DNA of 64,000 bases from Catonia carolina (taxonomy: Eukaryota > Arthropoda > Insecta > Hemiptera > Achilidae). Below, piece by piece: positions 1 through 9,230 of the stretch. The notes beneath the pieces are model-generated. The model saw only the letters and a list, made by a program, of their open reading frames with translations, made no database searches and had not been told where the DNA came from. The position numbers and the translations under genes are program-made. The stretch spans positions 93,164,748 through 93,228,747 of the forward strand of contig JAQMRL010000002.1 in the NCBI GenBank assembly GCA_035578175.1, read 5' to 3'. Positions within the stretch are counted from its first letter, which is position 1. The number at the start of each line of letters is the position of its first letter.

Positions 1-440
1 TTTTTTTTTGCTTTTGAGACCTTAGTAGATCACTTGAATCAAATAAACGTAGAGTCTTAATTTCTGCATTGTTGGTGCAGACTCCTTTTTTCCCAGTAGT
101 TTTTCATATTCTGGGATCTTGCTAGTCTTGCGGCCTCTGAACAGACTCTAGTTGATTTTTGGGGTTCTTCAAATCTGGTGTTAGGGGCGTGAAGAAGTTT
201 AAGTTTTTCAGTTTTGTTTCTTAGGTCGAGTTTATTATTATTATTATTTACGTTACATTTTTAAAATCTCGGCACCCTCGAAATTCTCGAACACACATTC
301 CTTTTAGATATTGTTAGAATACATTAATAATTTCACTTTCCAGACACTTATAAAGTTTGCGTTAATGACACATACTACATAAAAACAATAAAATTTATAA
401 GAATATTAAATTTAAAGAAACTAATTAAAGTAATATTGAC
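1..440. other. AT-rich sequence, no gene seen
   Basis: No coding or RNA signal is visible. The only structure is a short (ATT)n microsatellite at about 231-248. Confidence 0.6.
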
Positions 441-597
441 CACATCCGTGGCTTAGTGACTACCGCGTTAGCCTACAAAGAGAAAGGTTCCAGTTTCGTT
501 CCCAGGCCAGATTTTAACACGTTAATACCCACTATTACAGTACCGAAACCCTTAGTAGTCGCTGGTGAATAAAATGTCGATTCGACTTGACGTTAAA
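441..597 (+). mobile_element. tRNA-derived SINE, family B
   Basis: A Pol III A-box-like stretch (TGGCTTAGTGAC) starts near 449 and a degenerate B box (AGTTTCGTTCC) lies about 40 bases downstream. After a body of roughly 90 bases the copy ends in GACGTTAAATAAA followed by an A-rich tail. The layout matches the copies near 39672 and 58726, which share the wording around 'TAGT(A)GTTGCTAATNA' and the TTAAATAA end. Being diverged, it is most likely an old, transcriptionally dead insertion. A decayed tRNA pseudogene is the alternative, but the shared body and tail argue for a SINE. Confidence 0.65.
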
Positions 598-2227
598 TAA
601 ATTAAAAATAAACTAATACTGATTCGAATTTATTAAAACTGATTATAAAAATCCTTCACTGCGTTAATTTAAGATAATTTGAACCATATACTTTATCTTC
701 ACATTTGTATATTACTACTTTTTTCATTGCAGTCGTTTTTGACTTCACAATTTAAAAAAACCAAGTATTTAAATATTAATAATTGTTGAATAAATCATAA
801 TTTTTGTTGTAAGAATAATTCTTCCTTTATTATATTGCGGTGAAGTAAAGGAAATACTTATATTTTATGGTTTTTCTCAAACCACTCTTCTGTCAATACC
901 ACAAGAAAGAATAATTACATAAAATTATAAATAACTTGAGATTCTTTTGTGAATATTATAATAATAGATCATTAATTACTTTTGTTAAATTTTAACCTTC
1001 TGTTATAAGATATTCCTAGTTTACGATTAATAATATTTTTTTAAATTTTCTTTATTATCTTTTGCGCTAAATTTACGTCGCATAACAATTACAGCTACTC
1101 TTATTTCTAATGCACAAATTAAAATCTTTAAAATAAAATATGATTGTATCCTCAAACATTAATAAATACACTTAAGAAACAACAAACTGGGTATTCTAAT
1201 TTAAAAAAAAACCATACTATTAACTTCTAAATCAAACCAAGTCGAAGGTTTGTCAGCACTCCAATCATATGAGAGTTCCGTTGTCGAGAATAATTCAAAA
1301 ATGTATTGCAAAGAAATACATTTATAATTTATATTTATTTATTTAACCTTACAATGCTTTATGACAAATTTGTTGAATCAAATTACAATTCACTTACCGC
1401 AGTTTACTTTAAGAAATCTGTACCTCTACGACAGACATGATGAAATAATTAAAGCGAGAGATGTCCAAAGTAGTGAAAGCAAAACAGATTTACTAAAATT
1501 TAGGTACTTTTGACATAATTATGTTTTTCCGCAAATCATGTTTTTGAAATTTGAATTTCTAGAAATTGTTACAGAAATTTCTTTAAAGGGCCGAGCTGGA
1601 AATATTATTTTATTTCTAATAAAATTAACTTTATTTTTCAGATTGTATCTATTTGATAAGTTGCATTTATTGTTATTTATAACAGATTATGCATTTAAAA
1701 AACGTTATATGAAAAAATAAAAATTTTCAGATTTCACGAAAATATTTTTATTACTGATATTTCATGTAATAGAGACTGAAGAGGTCCTTTTTTGGCAGAA
1801 GCCTTATAATCTTGTAATTTTTAAGGGATCAAATTTATGTTTTCGAAAATTCTGTTGTCAAAACGTTTATTTCATAACTTACAAAATGGTAATTTCATAA
1901 AAAAACATTGTTTATCCTCGTATTTTAGTTTTAAAAGGCCATTGTAAATGGTTTTTATTTTAGTAAGTATGACGTAAAATATTTACCACTGTTCTTTCGT
2001 TTTTAAAAGCAGTACGACAATTAATTTCGAATGAATTGAAATTGCTTCATATTTTATTTTAAGAGCTATAATCAAACGAAACTATGATTTGTCTCACCAA
2101 CCTACGTCTATGTTAATATTTCAGAGAAGTCGTACGTAGAAAGTTGGTTAGTATTTTGTTGTGTAACTACAACTCATTAAATTCATTTCTCAATATCCCC
2201 GACCTATAATTGTCAAAAATTTCGTTC
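598..2227. other. AT-rich intergenic sequence
   Basis: No recognisable gene or element. The short open frame at 1538-1720 codes for a low-complexity, hydrophobic, AT-driven peptide and has no support as a gene. Confidence 0.55.
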
Positions 2228-2240
2228 AAGTTTTAATGGC
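2228..2240. repeat. Left target-site duplication of the Jockey element
   Basis: The 13-bp sequence AAGTTTTAATGGC recurs exactly after the poly-A tail at 7003-7015. It marks the insertion site. The leading AA could belong to the tail on the right side, leaving 11 unambiguous bases. Confidence 0.9.
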
Positions 2241-2480
2241 GATTTTATGAACTCTAGTTATAAAAGTGGTGTGTTGTGAAGTGCACTGCTGTATTTGTCC
2301 ACTGTTTTTTTCATTGAAACATTATTAATTCAATTTTTATTATTGTGTGATTGTGTGTGAATGTTACATCAATATGTAAGTTGGTAATTTTTTATTTTAT
2401 TTGTTGGTGAAAGACTTTTTAAATTTATATTTTTTGTTTGTTTTTCTAAATAGAACATTGTTAGGTTAAATTTTTTAAAA
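2241..2480 (+). promoter_or_regulatory. 5' UTR of the Jockey element, expected internal promoter
   Basis: These 240 bases lie between the duplication and the ORF1 start. Jockey-type elements are known to carry an internal Pol II promoter at the 5' end of their RNA; that role is inferred here. No strong TATA arrangement stands out apart from TTATAAAAG near 2259-2267. The ORF1 start has an A-rich context (AAAAATG), favourable for an insect start codon. Confidence 0.5.
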
Positions 2481-3899
2481 ATGTCGACACAGGGTTCTTC
2501 TTCTTCAACCCAATCATATGATATTGATTGTTCTAGTGGTATGCCTATAAATAACAACTTATCGGTCGCCAAATTTTCAACCTCTTCCGATCAGGAAGGC
2601 GCTGCTAAACCATGTGTTGATAGATTTTCAAATCACACATCGGAAAAACGATTCATTCGGGATCCAAGACTCGTTAATGAATCACGTAATTTATCGGTTG
2701 ACAAAAACAGACCGACATTACCATCAAAACCTCAAGACGAGTTTACTGTTGTAAGAGCGAGAAATAATAAAAGAAAGGCGGAAAAGTCATCAAATGATTT
2801 GCGTGCAGGGAAGCGACTCGATAATACAGCCACAGCGTTTCCACTTAGCAACGCTTACGATGTGTTGTCAGACAATTCCGACATGGAAGACGATTCATCT
2901 ACAACTGGACCAAAGCCGCCCCCTGTCTTTATTCCCAGCGTAAGCAACCTGCAACTGCTTTTAAATATAATCACCAGCAATGGTGTAAACAAAACAGATT
3001 ATGTGTACAAAATTATCTCTCGAAGTCAAATGAAATTGAACGCCAGCAACAGCCGTGCATATTCGACGATAATAAAAAATCTGAAGTCTTCTAAAATTGA
3101 CTTCCACACCTACCAGCTAAAACAGTGCCGTGCATTCAGGGTTGTTCTACGTCACGTCCACTACTCAGTTGACGTCAACGACGTGATACAAGAACTGGCT
3201 ACGCATAACCATGCCGTACGGAACATCTCGAACATACGGCACAGAATTACGAAGGAACCTCTTTCGCTTTTTTTTGTGGATTTAGAACCGGCGTCTAATA
3301 ACAGAGATATTTATAAAATAGAATTGTTGCAAAACGCCAAAATAAAATTTGAGCCACCCTACCAAAAAAACGATATTATTCAATGTAAGCGATGTCAACG
3401 GTACGGGCATTCAAGAGCGTATTGCAACAGACCATTTCGTTGTGTGAAGTGCGGTGATAATCATGACACTACTATTTGTGGTAAACAGAAGGACGCCCCA
3501 CCATTATGCGCTTTGTGTGGAGGAGACCATCCCTCTAACTACAAAGGTTGCGAAATATACAAACAGATTAAACAACGAAAATTTCCACCTTTACGCGAAA
3601 GAACAGTTACACCACCGGAAACTCAGACGGTCAGCTCAAAATTTGTCGCCCAAGTTGTTGCAAAAAACAGCGTCCAGGAAACATTACATCAGACACCTAA
3701 CAGTAACAGTATTTTAGACTATGCGGGAGCCGTAAAGGGCAATTCTACGCAACCAATCCCAACCAATCCGTTGCAAACTGATCTGATTTTAAATCTACAA
3801 CAATCATTTCTAGAACTACGAAACGTAATACAAAAACAAACAGAACAAATTGCGACACTATTAAATTTACTTACAATCGTTGTTTCGAAATTGAATTAA
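2481..3899 (+). CDS. Jockey ORF1: gag-like zinc-knuckle nucleic-acid-binding protein
   Basis: This 472-residue protein should bind the element RNA and form the ribonucleoprotein used in retrotransposition; that role is known for Jockey ORF1 proteins and inferred here. The first ~140 residues are polar and Ser/Asn/Lys-rich, probably disordered. Residues ~206-300 resemble the domain that precedes zinc knuckles in insect Jockey gags (PRE_C2HC type). Three knuckles follow from Cys302 to ~356: CKRCQRYGHSRAYC (CX2CX4HX4C), CVKCGDNHDTTIC (CX2CX3HX4C) and CALCGGDHPSNYKGC (CX2CX3HX6C). The last ~40 residues are Leu/Gln-rich with a heptad look and may oligomerise. The ATG at 2481 is the first in frame and has an A-rich context. 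The stop is one base before ORF2. A shorter frame at 3454-3717 is a shadow. Confidence 0.93.
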   Translation: MSTQGSSSSTQSYDIDCSSGMPINNNLSVAKFSTSSDQEGAAKPCVDRFSNHTSEKRFIRDPRLVNESRNLSVDKNRPTLPSKPQDEFTVVRARNNKRKAEKSSNDLRAGKRLDNTATAFPLSNAYDVLSDNSDMEDDSSTTGPKPPPVFIPSVSNLQLLLNIITSNGVNKTDYVYKIISRSQMKLNASNSRAYSTIIKNLKSSKIDFHTYQLKQCRAFRVVLRHVHYSVDVNDVIQELATHNHAVRNISNIRHRITKEPLSLFFVDLEPASNNRDIYKIELLQNAKIKFEPPYQKNDIIQCKRCQRYGHSRAYCNRPFRCVKCGDNHDTTICGKQKDAPPLCALCGGDHPSNYKGCEIYKQIKQRKFPPLRERTVTPPETQTVSSKFVAQVVAKNSVQETLHQTPNSNSILDYAGAVKGNSTQPIPTNPLQTDLILNLQQSFLELRNVIQKQTEQIATLLNLLTIVVSKLN

Positions 3900-3900
3900 A

Positions 3901-6594
3901 ATGGAGCAAGTATTATATAAAATTGCACTCTGGAACGCCAATGGCTTAAGTCAACATATTCAAGAACTAGTCACATTTTTAAACATATACAACATCGATG
4001 TCATGCTTTTATCAGAAACACATTTCACTAACAGGAGTTACATCAGGTGCAACGGTTATTCTCTATACTTTACTAATCATCCTGATGGTACGGCGCATGG
4101 AGGCTCCGCTATATTAATAAAAAATAATATTAAACATTACGAACTTCAAAAATTCGAAACACCTTATCTACAAGCAACAAACATTGTCATTGAGGACGTG
4201 CGCGGACAAGTAACAATTTCAGCGCTGTACTCTCCCCCGCGGCATCACGTTACGGCCGCTCAATTTGAAACTTTTTTTGAAAGTTTAGGTAACAAATTTA
4301 TTGCGGGAGGTGATTACAATGCGAAAAATCAGGCATGGGGTTCTCGTTTATGTAATCCAAGGGGTAGAACTCTGTTTAATGTTGTACAAAAACATAATTT
4401 AGGCTTGTTATCGACGGGTGAACCAACGTACTGGCCAACCGATCGACGCAGAATTCCGGATCTCCTCGACTTTTTTGTTACCAAAAATATAAGTCAAAAT
4501 TCTATTCGAGTAAAATCGGTCCTGGATTTGTCCTCAGATCACACTCCTATAATCGCCAGCGTTGGTTGTAAACTACAAAAAAAGAAGACACTCCCTATTC
4601 TGTGTAACAAAAACACAGATTGGGCCTCCTTTAAGCGTCTGGTTACGGAAAATATAATTCTAAATGTATCATTAAAATCGCAAGACGAGATTGAGGAAGC
4701 GGTTGAGCATTTTAATAAGGTAGTGCAAAATGCCGCATGGAAATCAACTACAGACGCCAACAAAAACACTCATGGCAACAGTTGTCCTGCTACCATTCGA
4801 GAATTGATAAACTACAAACGAAGATTACGTCGAATTTGGCAGCATAGCAGACACCCAGATGACAAAACAAGATTCAATCGTGCAGCACAACATCTAAAGT
4901 ACACGCTTCTAGAACTGCGTAATCATTATTTCCAAGACAGGTTGGTTCAATTATCTCCAACGGCAGCTACTGACTATTCATTATGGAAAGCTACAAGATA
5001 CATAAAACGATCAAAGAAACAAATTCCACCTCTTCGTCTAACGGATGGAAATTGGGCTAGGACCACAAAAGAAAAAGTGGAAGCGTTTGCGGAATATCTG
5101 TCCACTGTCTTCCGTCCACACGACGATGATATCGATCGAAAATTAGAAGAAGACATTTTAGAACATCTTGAAGCCCCATTTCAGCTATCACCTCCTATCA
5201 AATCTTTCACTCCGGCTGAAGTGATAACTACAATCCAAAAGCGCCTGAGTTCCAAAAAAGCCCCTGGCTATGACCTAATTACCGGTGAGGTGTTGAAGCA
5301 ACTCCCAAGGAAGGGAATTTTACTCCTGACATTCATTTTCAACGCAATTCTAAGGACGGGTTGCTTTCCATCTCAATGGAAAGTTGCCCAAATAGTCATG
5401 ATTCTCAAACCTGGCAAAGAACCTACCGAAATTACGTCATATAGACCGATCAGTCTTCTATCCGTCACATCAAAAGTTTTTGAAAAATTACTACTTGATC
5501 GTCTAAAACCTTTTTTGGAAGAAAGTGTTTACCCGGATCATCAATTCGGTTTCCGTGAAAAACATTCTACGATAGAACAGGTACATCGGATAGTTAACCA
5601 AATTCGATGTACCTTAGAAAAAAAGGAATTTTGTTCAGCCGTCTTCTTAGACGTAGCTCAGGCCTTTGACAAGGTATGGCATTTAGCTCTTCTACACAAA
5701 ATTAAATTAAACCTGGATCATAATTATTTTCCTATTCTAAAATCATTCTTAACCGATCGTTTTTTCCAAGTGAAATTTGATGATGAGTTATCGACCTTGC
5801 ACCTAATTCGTTCAGGTGTACCTCAAGGTAGCATTTTAAGTCCTTTTCTATACACGCTATTTACAGCAGATATTCCTGTAAATGAACATGTAACAACAGC
5901 AACTTTTGCCGATGACACTGCTATTATTGCATCTGATGCCTCCCCAGTCCACGCTTCTGAAAAACTACAGCAACATCTAAATGACATTCAAGACTGGTGC
6001 CAAAAATGGAGGATCAAAGTAAATGAACAGAAGTCTGCACACGTAACCTTTACGATGAAACGAGAATCATGTTCACCAGTAACGTTTCGCAACAACGTAA
6101 TTCCACATTCAGATGATGTGAGATACTTGGGCATCTATCTAGACAGGCGATTGACGTGGAGAAAACATATATGGACCAAACGGAAACAACTTGGACTCAA
6201 ATTACGCCAACTATATTGGCTTGTAAGGAGGCGATCACAGTTGTCTTTGGAAAATAAATTGACACTGTACAAGGTGATGATAAAACCAGTTTGGAGTTAT
6301 GGAATTGAACTCTGGGGCACAGCAAGTACATCTAATGTAGAAATATTACAGAGATTCCAATCGAAGTTTCTTCGACTTATATGCTGTGCACCTTGGTATG
6401 TGCCTAATGAAGTACTCCATCATGACCTGGGCATACCTACGGTGGGAGAAGAAATTAGCAGTCGGAGTGAAAAGTATATAACCAAGTTGGACACTCATTC
6501 CAATCATTTGGCTATAAATCTTCTCGATGACAATATTGAACATAAAAGACTCAAGAAGGCGAGAATATTAGATCTTCCATTCCGTTTTACCTGA
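3901..6594 (+). CDS. Jockey ORF2: AP-type endonuclease plus reverse transcriptase
   Basis: This 897-residue protein nicks target DNA and reverse transcribes the element RNA at the nick. The N-terminal ~220 residues form an apurinic-like endonuclease: WNANGL near the start, Glu39 in LLSETH, Asp138/Asn140 in GGDYNAKNQ and Asp213/His214 in SSDHTPI. RT motifs run from ~450 to 740: KKAPGYD, YRPISLLS (~513), FGFREKHST, Asp584 in FLDVAQAFD, SGVPQGSILSP (~640), FADD at 669-672 and YLGIYLDRRLTW. The C-terminus has the Jockey-type WSYGIELWG, LQRFQSKFLR and VPNEVLHHDLGIP blocks and no RNase H domain. It is in the +1 frame relative to ORF1, with spacing TAA-A-ATG, suggesting termination-reinitiation. All catalytic residues I can check are present. 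Confidence 0.95.
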   Translation: MEQVLYKIALWNANGLSQHIQELVTFLNIYNIDVMLLSETHFTNRSYIRCNGYSLYFTNHPDGTAHGGSAILIKNNIKHYELQKFETPYLQATNIVIEDVRGQVTISALYSPPRHHVTAAQFETFFESLGNKFIAGGDYNAKNQAWGSRLCNPRGRTLFNVVQKHNLGLLSTGEPTYWPTDRRRIPDLLDFFVTKNISQNSIRVKSVLDLSSDHTPIIASVGCKLQKKKTLPILCNKNTDWASFKRLVTENIILNVSLKSQDEIEEAVEHFNKVVQNAAWKSTTDANKNTHGNSCPATIRELINYKRRLRRIWQHSRHPDDKTRFNRAAQHLKYTLLELRNHYFQDRLVQLSPTAATDYSLWKATRYIKRSKKQIPPLRLTDGNWARTTKEKVEAFAEYLSTVFRPHDDDIDRKLEEDILEHLEAPFQLSPPIKSFTPAEVITTIQKRLSSKKAPGYDLITGEVLKQLPRKGILLLTFIFNAILRTGCFPSQWKVAQIVMILKPGKEPTEITSYRPISLLSVTSKVFEKLLLDRLKPFLEESVYPDHQFGFREKHSTIEQVHRIVNQIRCTLEKKEFCSAVFLDVAQAFDKVWHLALLHKIKLNLDHNYFPILKSFLTDRFFQVKFDDELSTLHLIRSGVPQGSILSPFLYTLFTADIPVNEHVTTATFADDTAIIASDASPVHASEKLQQHLNDIQDWCQKWRIKVNEQKSAHVTFTMKRESCSPVTFRNNVIPHSDDVRYLGIYLDRRLTWRKHIWTKRKQLGLKLRQLYWLVRRRSQLSLENKLTLYKVMIKPVWSYGIELWGTASTSNVEILQRFQSKFLRLICCAPWYVPNEVLHHDLGIPTVGEEISSRSEKYITKLDTHSNHLAINLLDDNIEHKRLKKARILDLPFRFT

Positions 6595-6960
6595 TCTAAA
6601 ATGTTTAACCATCCTTTTCAGATCAAAAACACAAAATGATATTACGGTTGTCAACTATTATTTATTAATAATCTAAATCTTGCTAACTCTCATTAATCAT
6701 CTAATAAATTTTCTATCATCAGTATCAGATCATCAGTATCACGTCTTCATTCGCTTCTTTTCACACCTTCATTCACTTCATCCGTATAAAAAAAAAAAAA
6801 AAAAATTGTACATCACCAGGACCAAGAAGAAACCCTTCATCAACTATAACCAAACGATGACTTGGAAGCAACGCTGCTGAGTGCTGTCTTCTTCAAGTTT
6901 TATTCATCATCAACACATTTACTGAAAGTTTTTGTTAAACTGTTTGTAAATAATTCTTAC

Positions 6961-7002
<42 letters not shown>
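6595..7002 (+). other. 3' UTR and poly-A tail of the Jockey element
   Basis: The 3' UTR carries a tandem ATCATCAGTATCA-type repeat around 6714-6742, an A-run near 6787-6805 and the terminal sequence TAATTCTTACTGTT. A run of 40 A occupies 6965-7004; the last two As may belong to the target duplication. The frame at 6680-6880 is not a gene. Confidence 0.85.
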
Positions 7003-7008
<6 letters not shown>

Positions 7009-7015
7009 TAATGGC
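7003..7015. repeat. Right target-site duplication of the Jockey element
   Basis: Exact copy of 2228-2240 directly after the poly-A tail. Confidence 0.9.
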
Positions 7016-8585
7016 ATATGCAAGTTGAGAGGGATGATGTTCTTTCAAAACATAGAACCTTTCCTGTATGAAGATGTAAAATAATTTATTATCTCAAATG
7101 AGAAGATAAAATTTCCGTTTTCTTTAAAAAAAAAATCAATTATTGTTTTGAATTCACAATCATAGAATTACAGAAAACTAGCCTGTACTGCATGCAGGAT
7201 TATTTTTTCTCTCGAAGGGTTACTAAAAATTGGGTTTTTTAATATCACTGAGTGATTATTTATATTAGAATATAAATAATGACTTGTAGAACTGTGTCGC
7301 TTTCGGAAAAGAAAATTGTCATTCCTCTTTCTTCCACTGCGAATTGGCACACATTCCGTTCCGGTCTACGATGATCAGAAAACTGATTCTGACCATTTCG
7401 TTCAAGACCTACCATATCCCTATCCTTCAAATCTCTATCTCTTATTGATTTTAAGGGGTATTGGTCCTTGGATCATCCGTTGAAAATAAACCCTCCATCT
7501 CCTTCTGAAGTTACTGACGTTTAGTATTTAGTTCTTGAATTTGTAGCTGTGCTCAATTTTTTTCTTTATTACGAACGCTTTCTATTTTAGAACCTCTGAC
7601 AGCCTGAAGAAATCTCAGTTCTGCTTTATTCGACTTGCTTTTTTCTCTTGAACCTTTATTCCCGATTTTACTTCCATGTGCTCTATTGGAACAGCCAATG
7701 CTTTATACTAACGTTTACTCCTAATTCCTCCTAACATTCTGTTCCAGATTATGGTGTATAGTTGCATATATCGTCTCAAATATGTTTGTCTTGTTAACAC
7801 AATATGTTTTTTTTCTAGATTAGGGTGCAATAAAAATTTTTGAAAAGAAAAAAATAACTCCAGCAATAAATTTAACCACTATCATGGATCAGATGACCAC
7901 TTCCGATAAAAACTATAACTCTTGCTATGAATATATAAAAAGCAAACTCACTAAATATTTGATTCAACTGAAAGACAGATTATTGTAGGTCGTCATTTGT
8001 TACTACTTTATTTTTCCCCTTATGTGCAAGTGATTGAAACTATTTTTTTTTTAAATTTTTCTAAGTATCAATGAGAGAACGCTTGCAGATTTTCAAAACT
8101 GTCTCTTTCGGAAGACGTACATGAAGTGCGTATTGCTTTAGTGTTATTACCCCTCGGACACTCTTTTACTTCTTAGGCGAAAGTTTTGAAATGAAAATAC
8201 TTTAGTATTTTTGTTCAACTCTATATAAATAAGTGTGCCGAATTTCTAGTTTATCGGAGGTTAGATATTTAGTCATAACTGAGTGAGTCAGTAACTGAAG
8301 GAATCATTTGGTCAGTAATGAATTTCGAAGGTTATTTATGTAGTACGTAGATATAGGCCCTACCCTTTTACTCCCACTTTGCGATGAATCGGATGTCAAT
8401 AGTTTACTTCAACGCCCGGCCTGTTGAATGCAAAATACTATGCTAAATATAATGTTATTACGCATTATATTTTCACTTACTTTGTATTAGTTCGTGAAAA
8501 AGACCCTTTTATCATTTTATGTTCATAAATCATGTTAGGACAAATTTGTTATTTCATTAACAAATACGACCGAATACCATGTTGG
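7016..8585. other. Intergenic sequence, no gene recognised
   Basis: No supported gene. TATA-like strings occur near 7933 (TATAAAAAG) and 8222 (TATATAAATAAG), but no coding sequence follows either, so I do not call promoters. Confidence 0.5.
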
Positions 8586-9230
8586 AACTGTCACCTTCGT
8601 CCTCTTTGGTTAGGTACAGTGCTGCCGGCTGAAAAACTTCCAGCTTAGCGATAGAGGGAATCGCCAATACTTCCGAAAGGGGCAGTAGGCCTATGGCGGC
8701 GTACCGACAGAGGCCTTTATCACCAAGGTCGAGATCAATAGTTGTACTCTTCTACAGCGCTCCACTGAGCCCAAAGAGATACAATTCCAATTCATACAGG
8801 AAATTTGATTCTACTCCAGTCAACTGCATTGACGAGACTTCTTACTTCGGTACACGGCTACCAGATTCCAACGAAGACTCATCGATAACCCCGCAAGAAA
8901 GAAGATGATGCTTTCGCTCGCCGACCCAACAGCGTAATCCATCGACCGGGATCGTCATCGCCCGCTGCCGCGAGCGATACCCACAGTGGTCCCTCGACCA
9001 AGCCCACCGGATCCGATGAAGCAGCCATTGATGCACTATTGCGAGGGAAGAAGATGACGTCTCCGCTGGACGACGACACGCCGTGTCGCCCAGCTCCTTG
9101 ACCACCACAACGATTACGACCGACGCTTCGCCAAGACAACCACCGTTTAAATGGCCCTTTTCAGGGCCACCAAACAGTAAAGGTTTCAACTCGCCACTTA
9201 ATGACACCATCCGGTGACAGAAAAATTAAT
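8586..9230 (+). other. GC-rich island of unknown origin
   Basis: This block is much richer in G+C than its surroundings and ends at a histone-type 3' stem-loop (9153-9168). It holds short frames on both strands (8693-8908 plus; 8842-9210 minus), none resembling a known protein. I compared the 240 bases before the stem-loop by eye with histone H4 and H2B coding patterns and saw only short, unconvincing patches. It could be a decayed histone-gene fragment, an unknown repeat or an old transfer. Unresolved. Confidence 0.4.
9153..9172 (+). promoter_or_regulatory. Histone-type mRNA 3'-end stem-loop (sequence match)
   Basis: GGCCCTTTTCAGGGCC followed by ACCA has exactly the form of the metazoan histone stem-loop: 6-bp stem, TTTC loop, ACCA flank. 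A purine-rich AGTAAAGG lies about 10 bases downstream, near where a U7-binding element would sit. No intact histone frame precedes it, so a functional role is unproven. Confidence 0.55.

Larger units (their letters stand above)
2241..7002 (+). mobile_element. Apparently full-length Jockey-clade non-LTR retrotransposon
   Basis: This 4.76-kb LINE is bounded by a perfect 13-bp target-site duplication. In order it has a 240-base 5' leader, ORF1 (zinc-knuckle protein), ORF2 (endonuclease plus reverse transcriptase), a 370-base 3' UTR with an internal A run near 6787-6805, and a terminal run of 40 A. Both frames are open with no internal stops, so the copy is young and could be capable of retrotransposition. 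Lack of an RNase H domain, an ORF2 near 900 residues and three clustered CCHC-like knuckles in ORF1 fit the Jockey clade. The 5' end is defined only by the duplication, so a slight 5' truncation cannot be excluded. A 5'-truncated relative lies at 31213-32130. Confidence 0.93.

Noticed and set aside
1538..1720. 60-codon open frame
   Set aside because: Composition is AT-driven (Phe/Leu/Lys/Ile), no domain, no supporting context.
7925..8260. Pol II promoters at TATATAA-like strings
   Set aside because: TATA-like words are frequent in this composition and no coding exon follows.
8700..9150. Histone H4 or H2B coding remnant before the stem-loop
   Set aside because: Only short word matches (for example GCTCGCCG, TGGACG, CACGCCGTGTC) with inconsistent spacing and no frame; not enough to call.
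8842..9210. 122-codon minus-strand frame in the GC-rich island, overlapping 86-codon and plus-strand frames
   Set aside because: GC-rich sequence gives long chance frames; the product has no recognisable domain and crosses the stem-loop in antisense.
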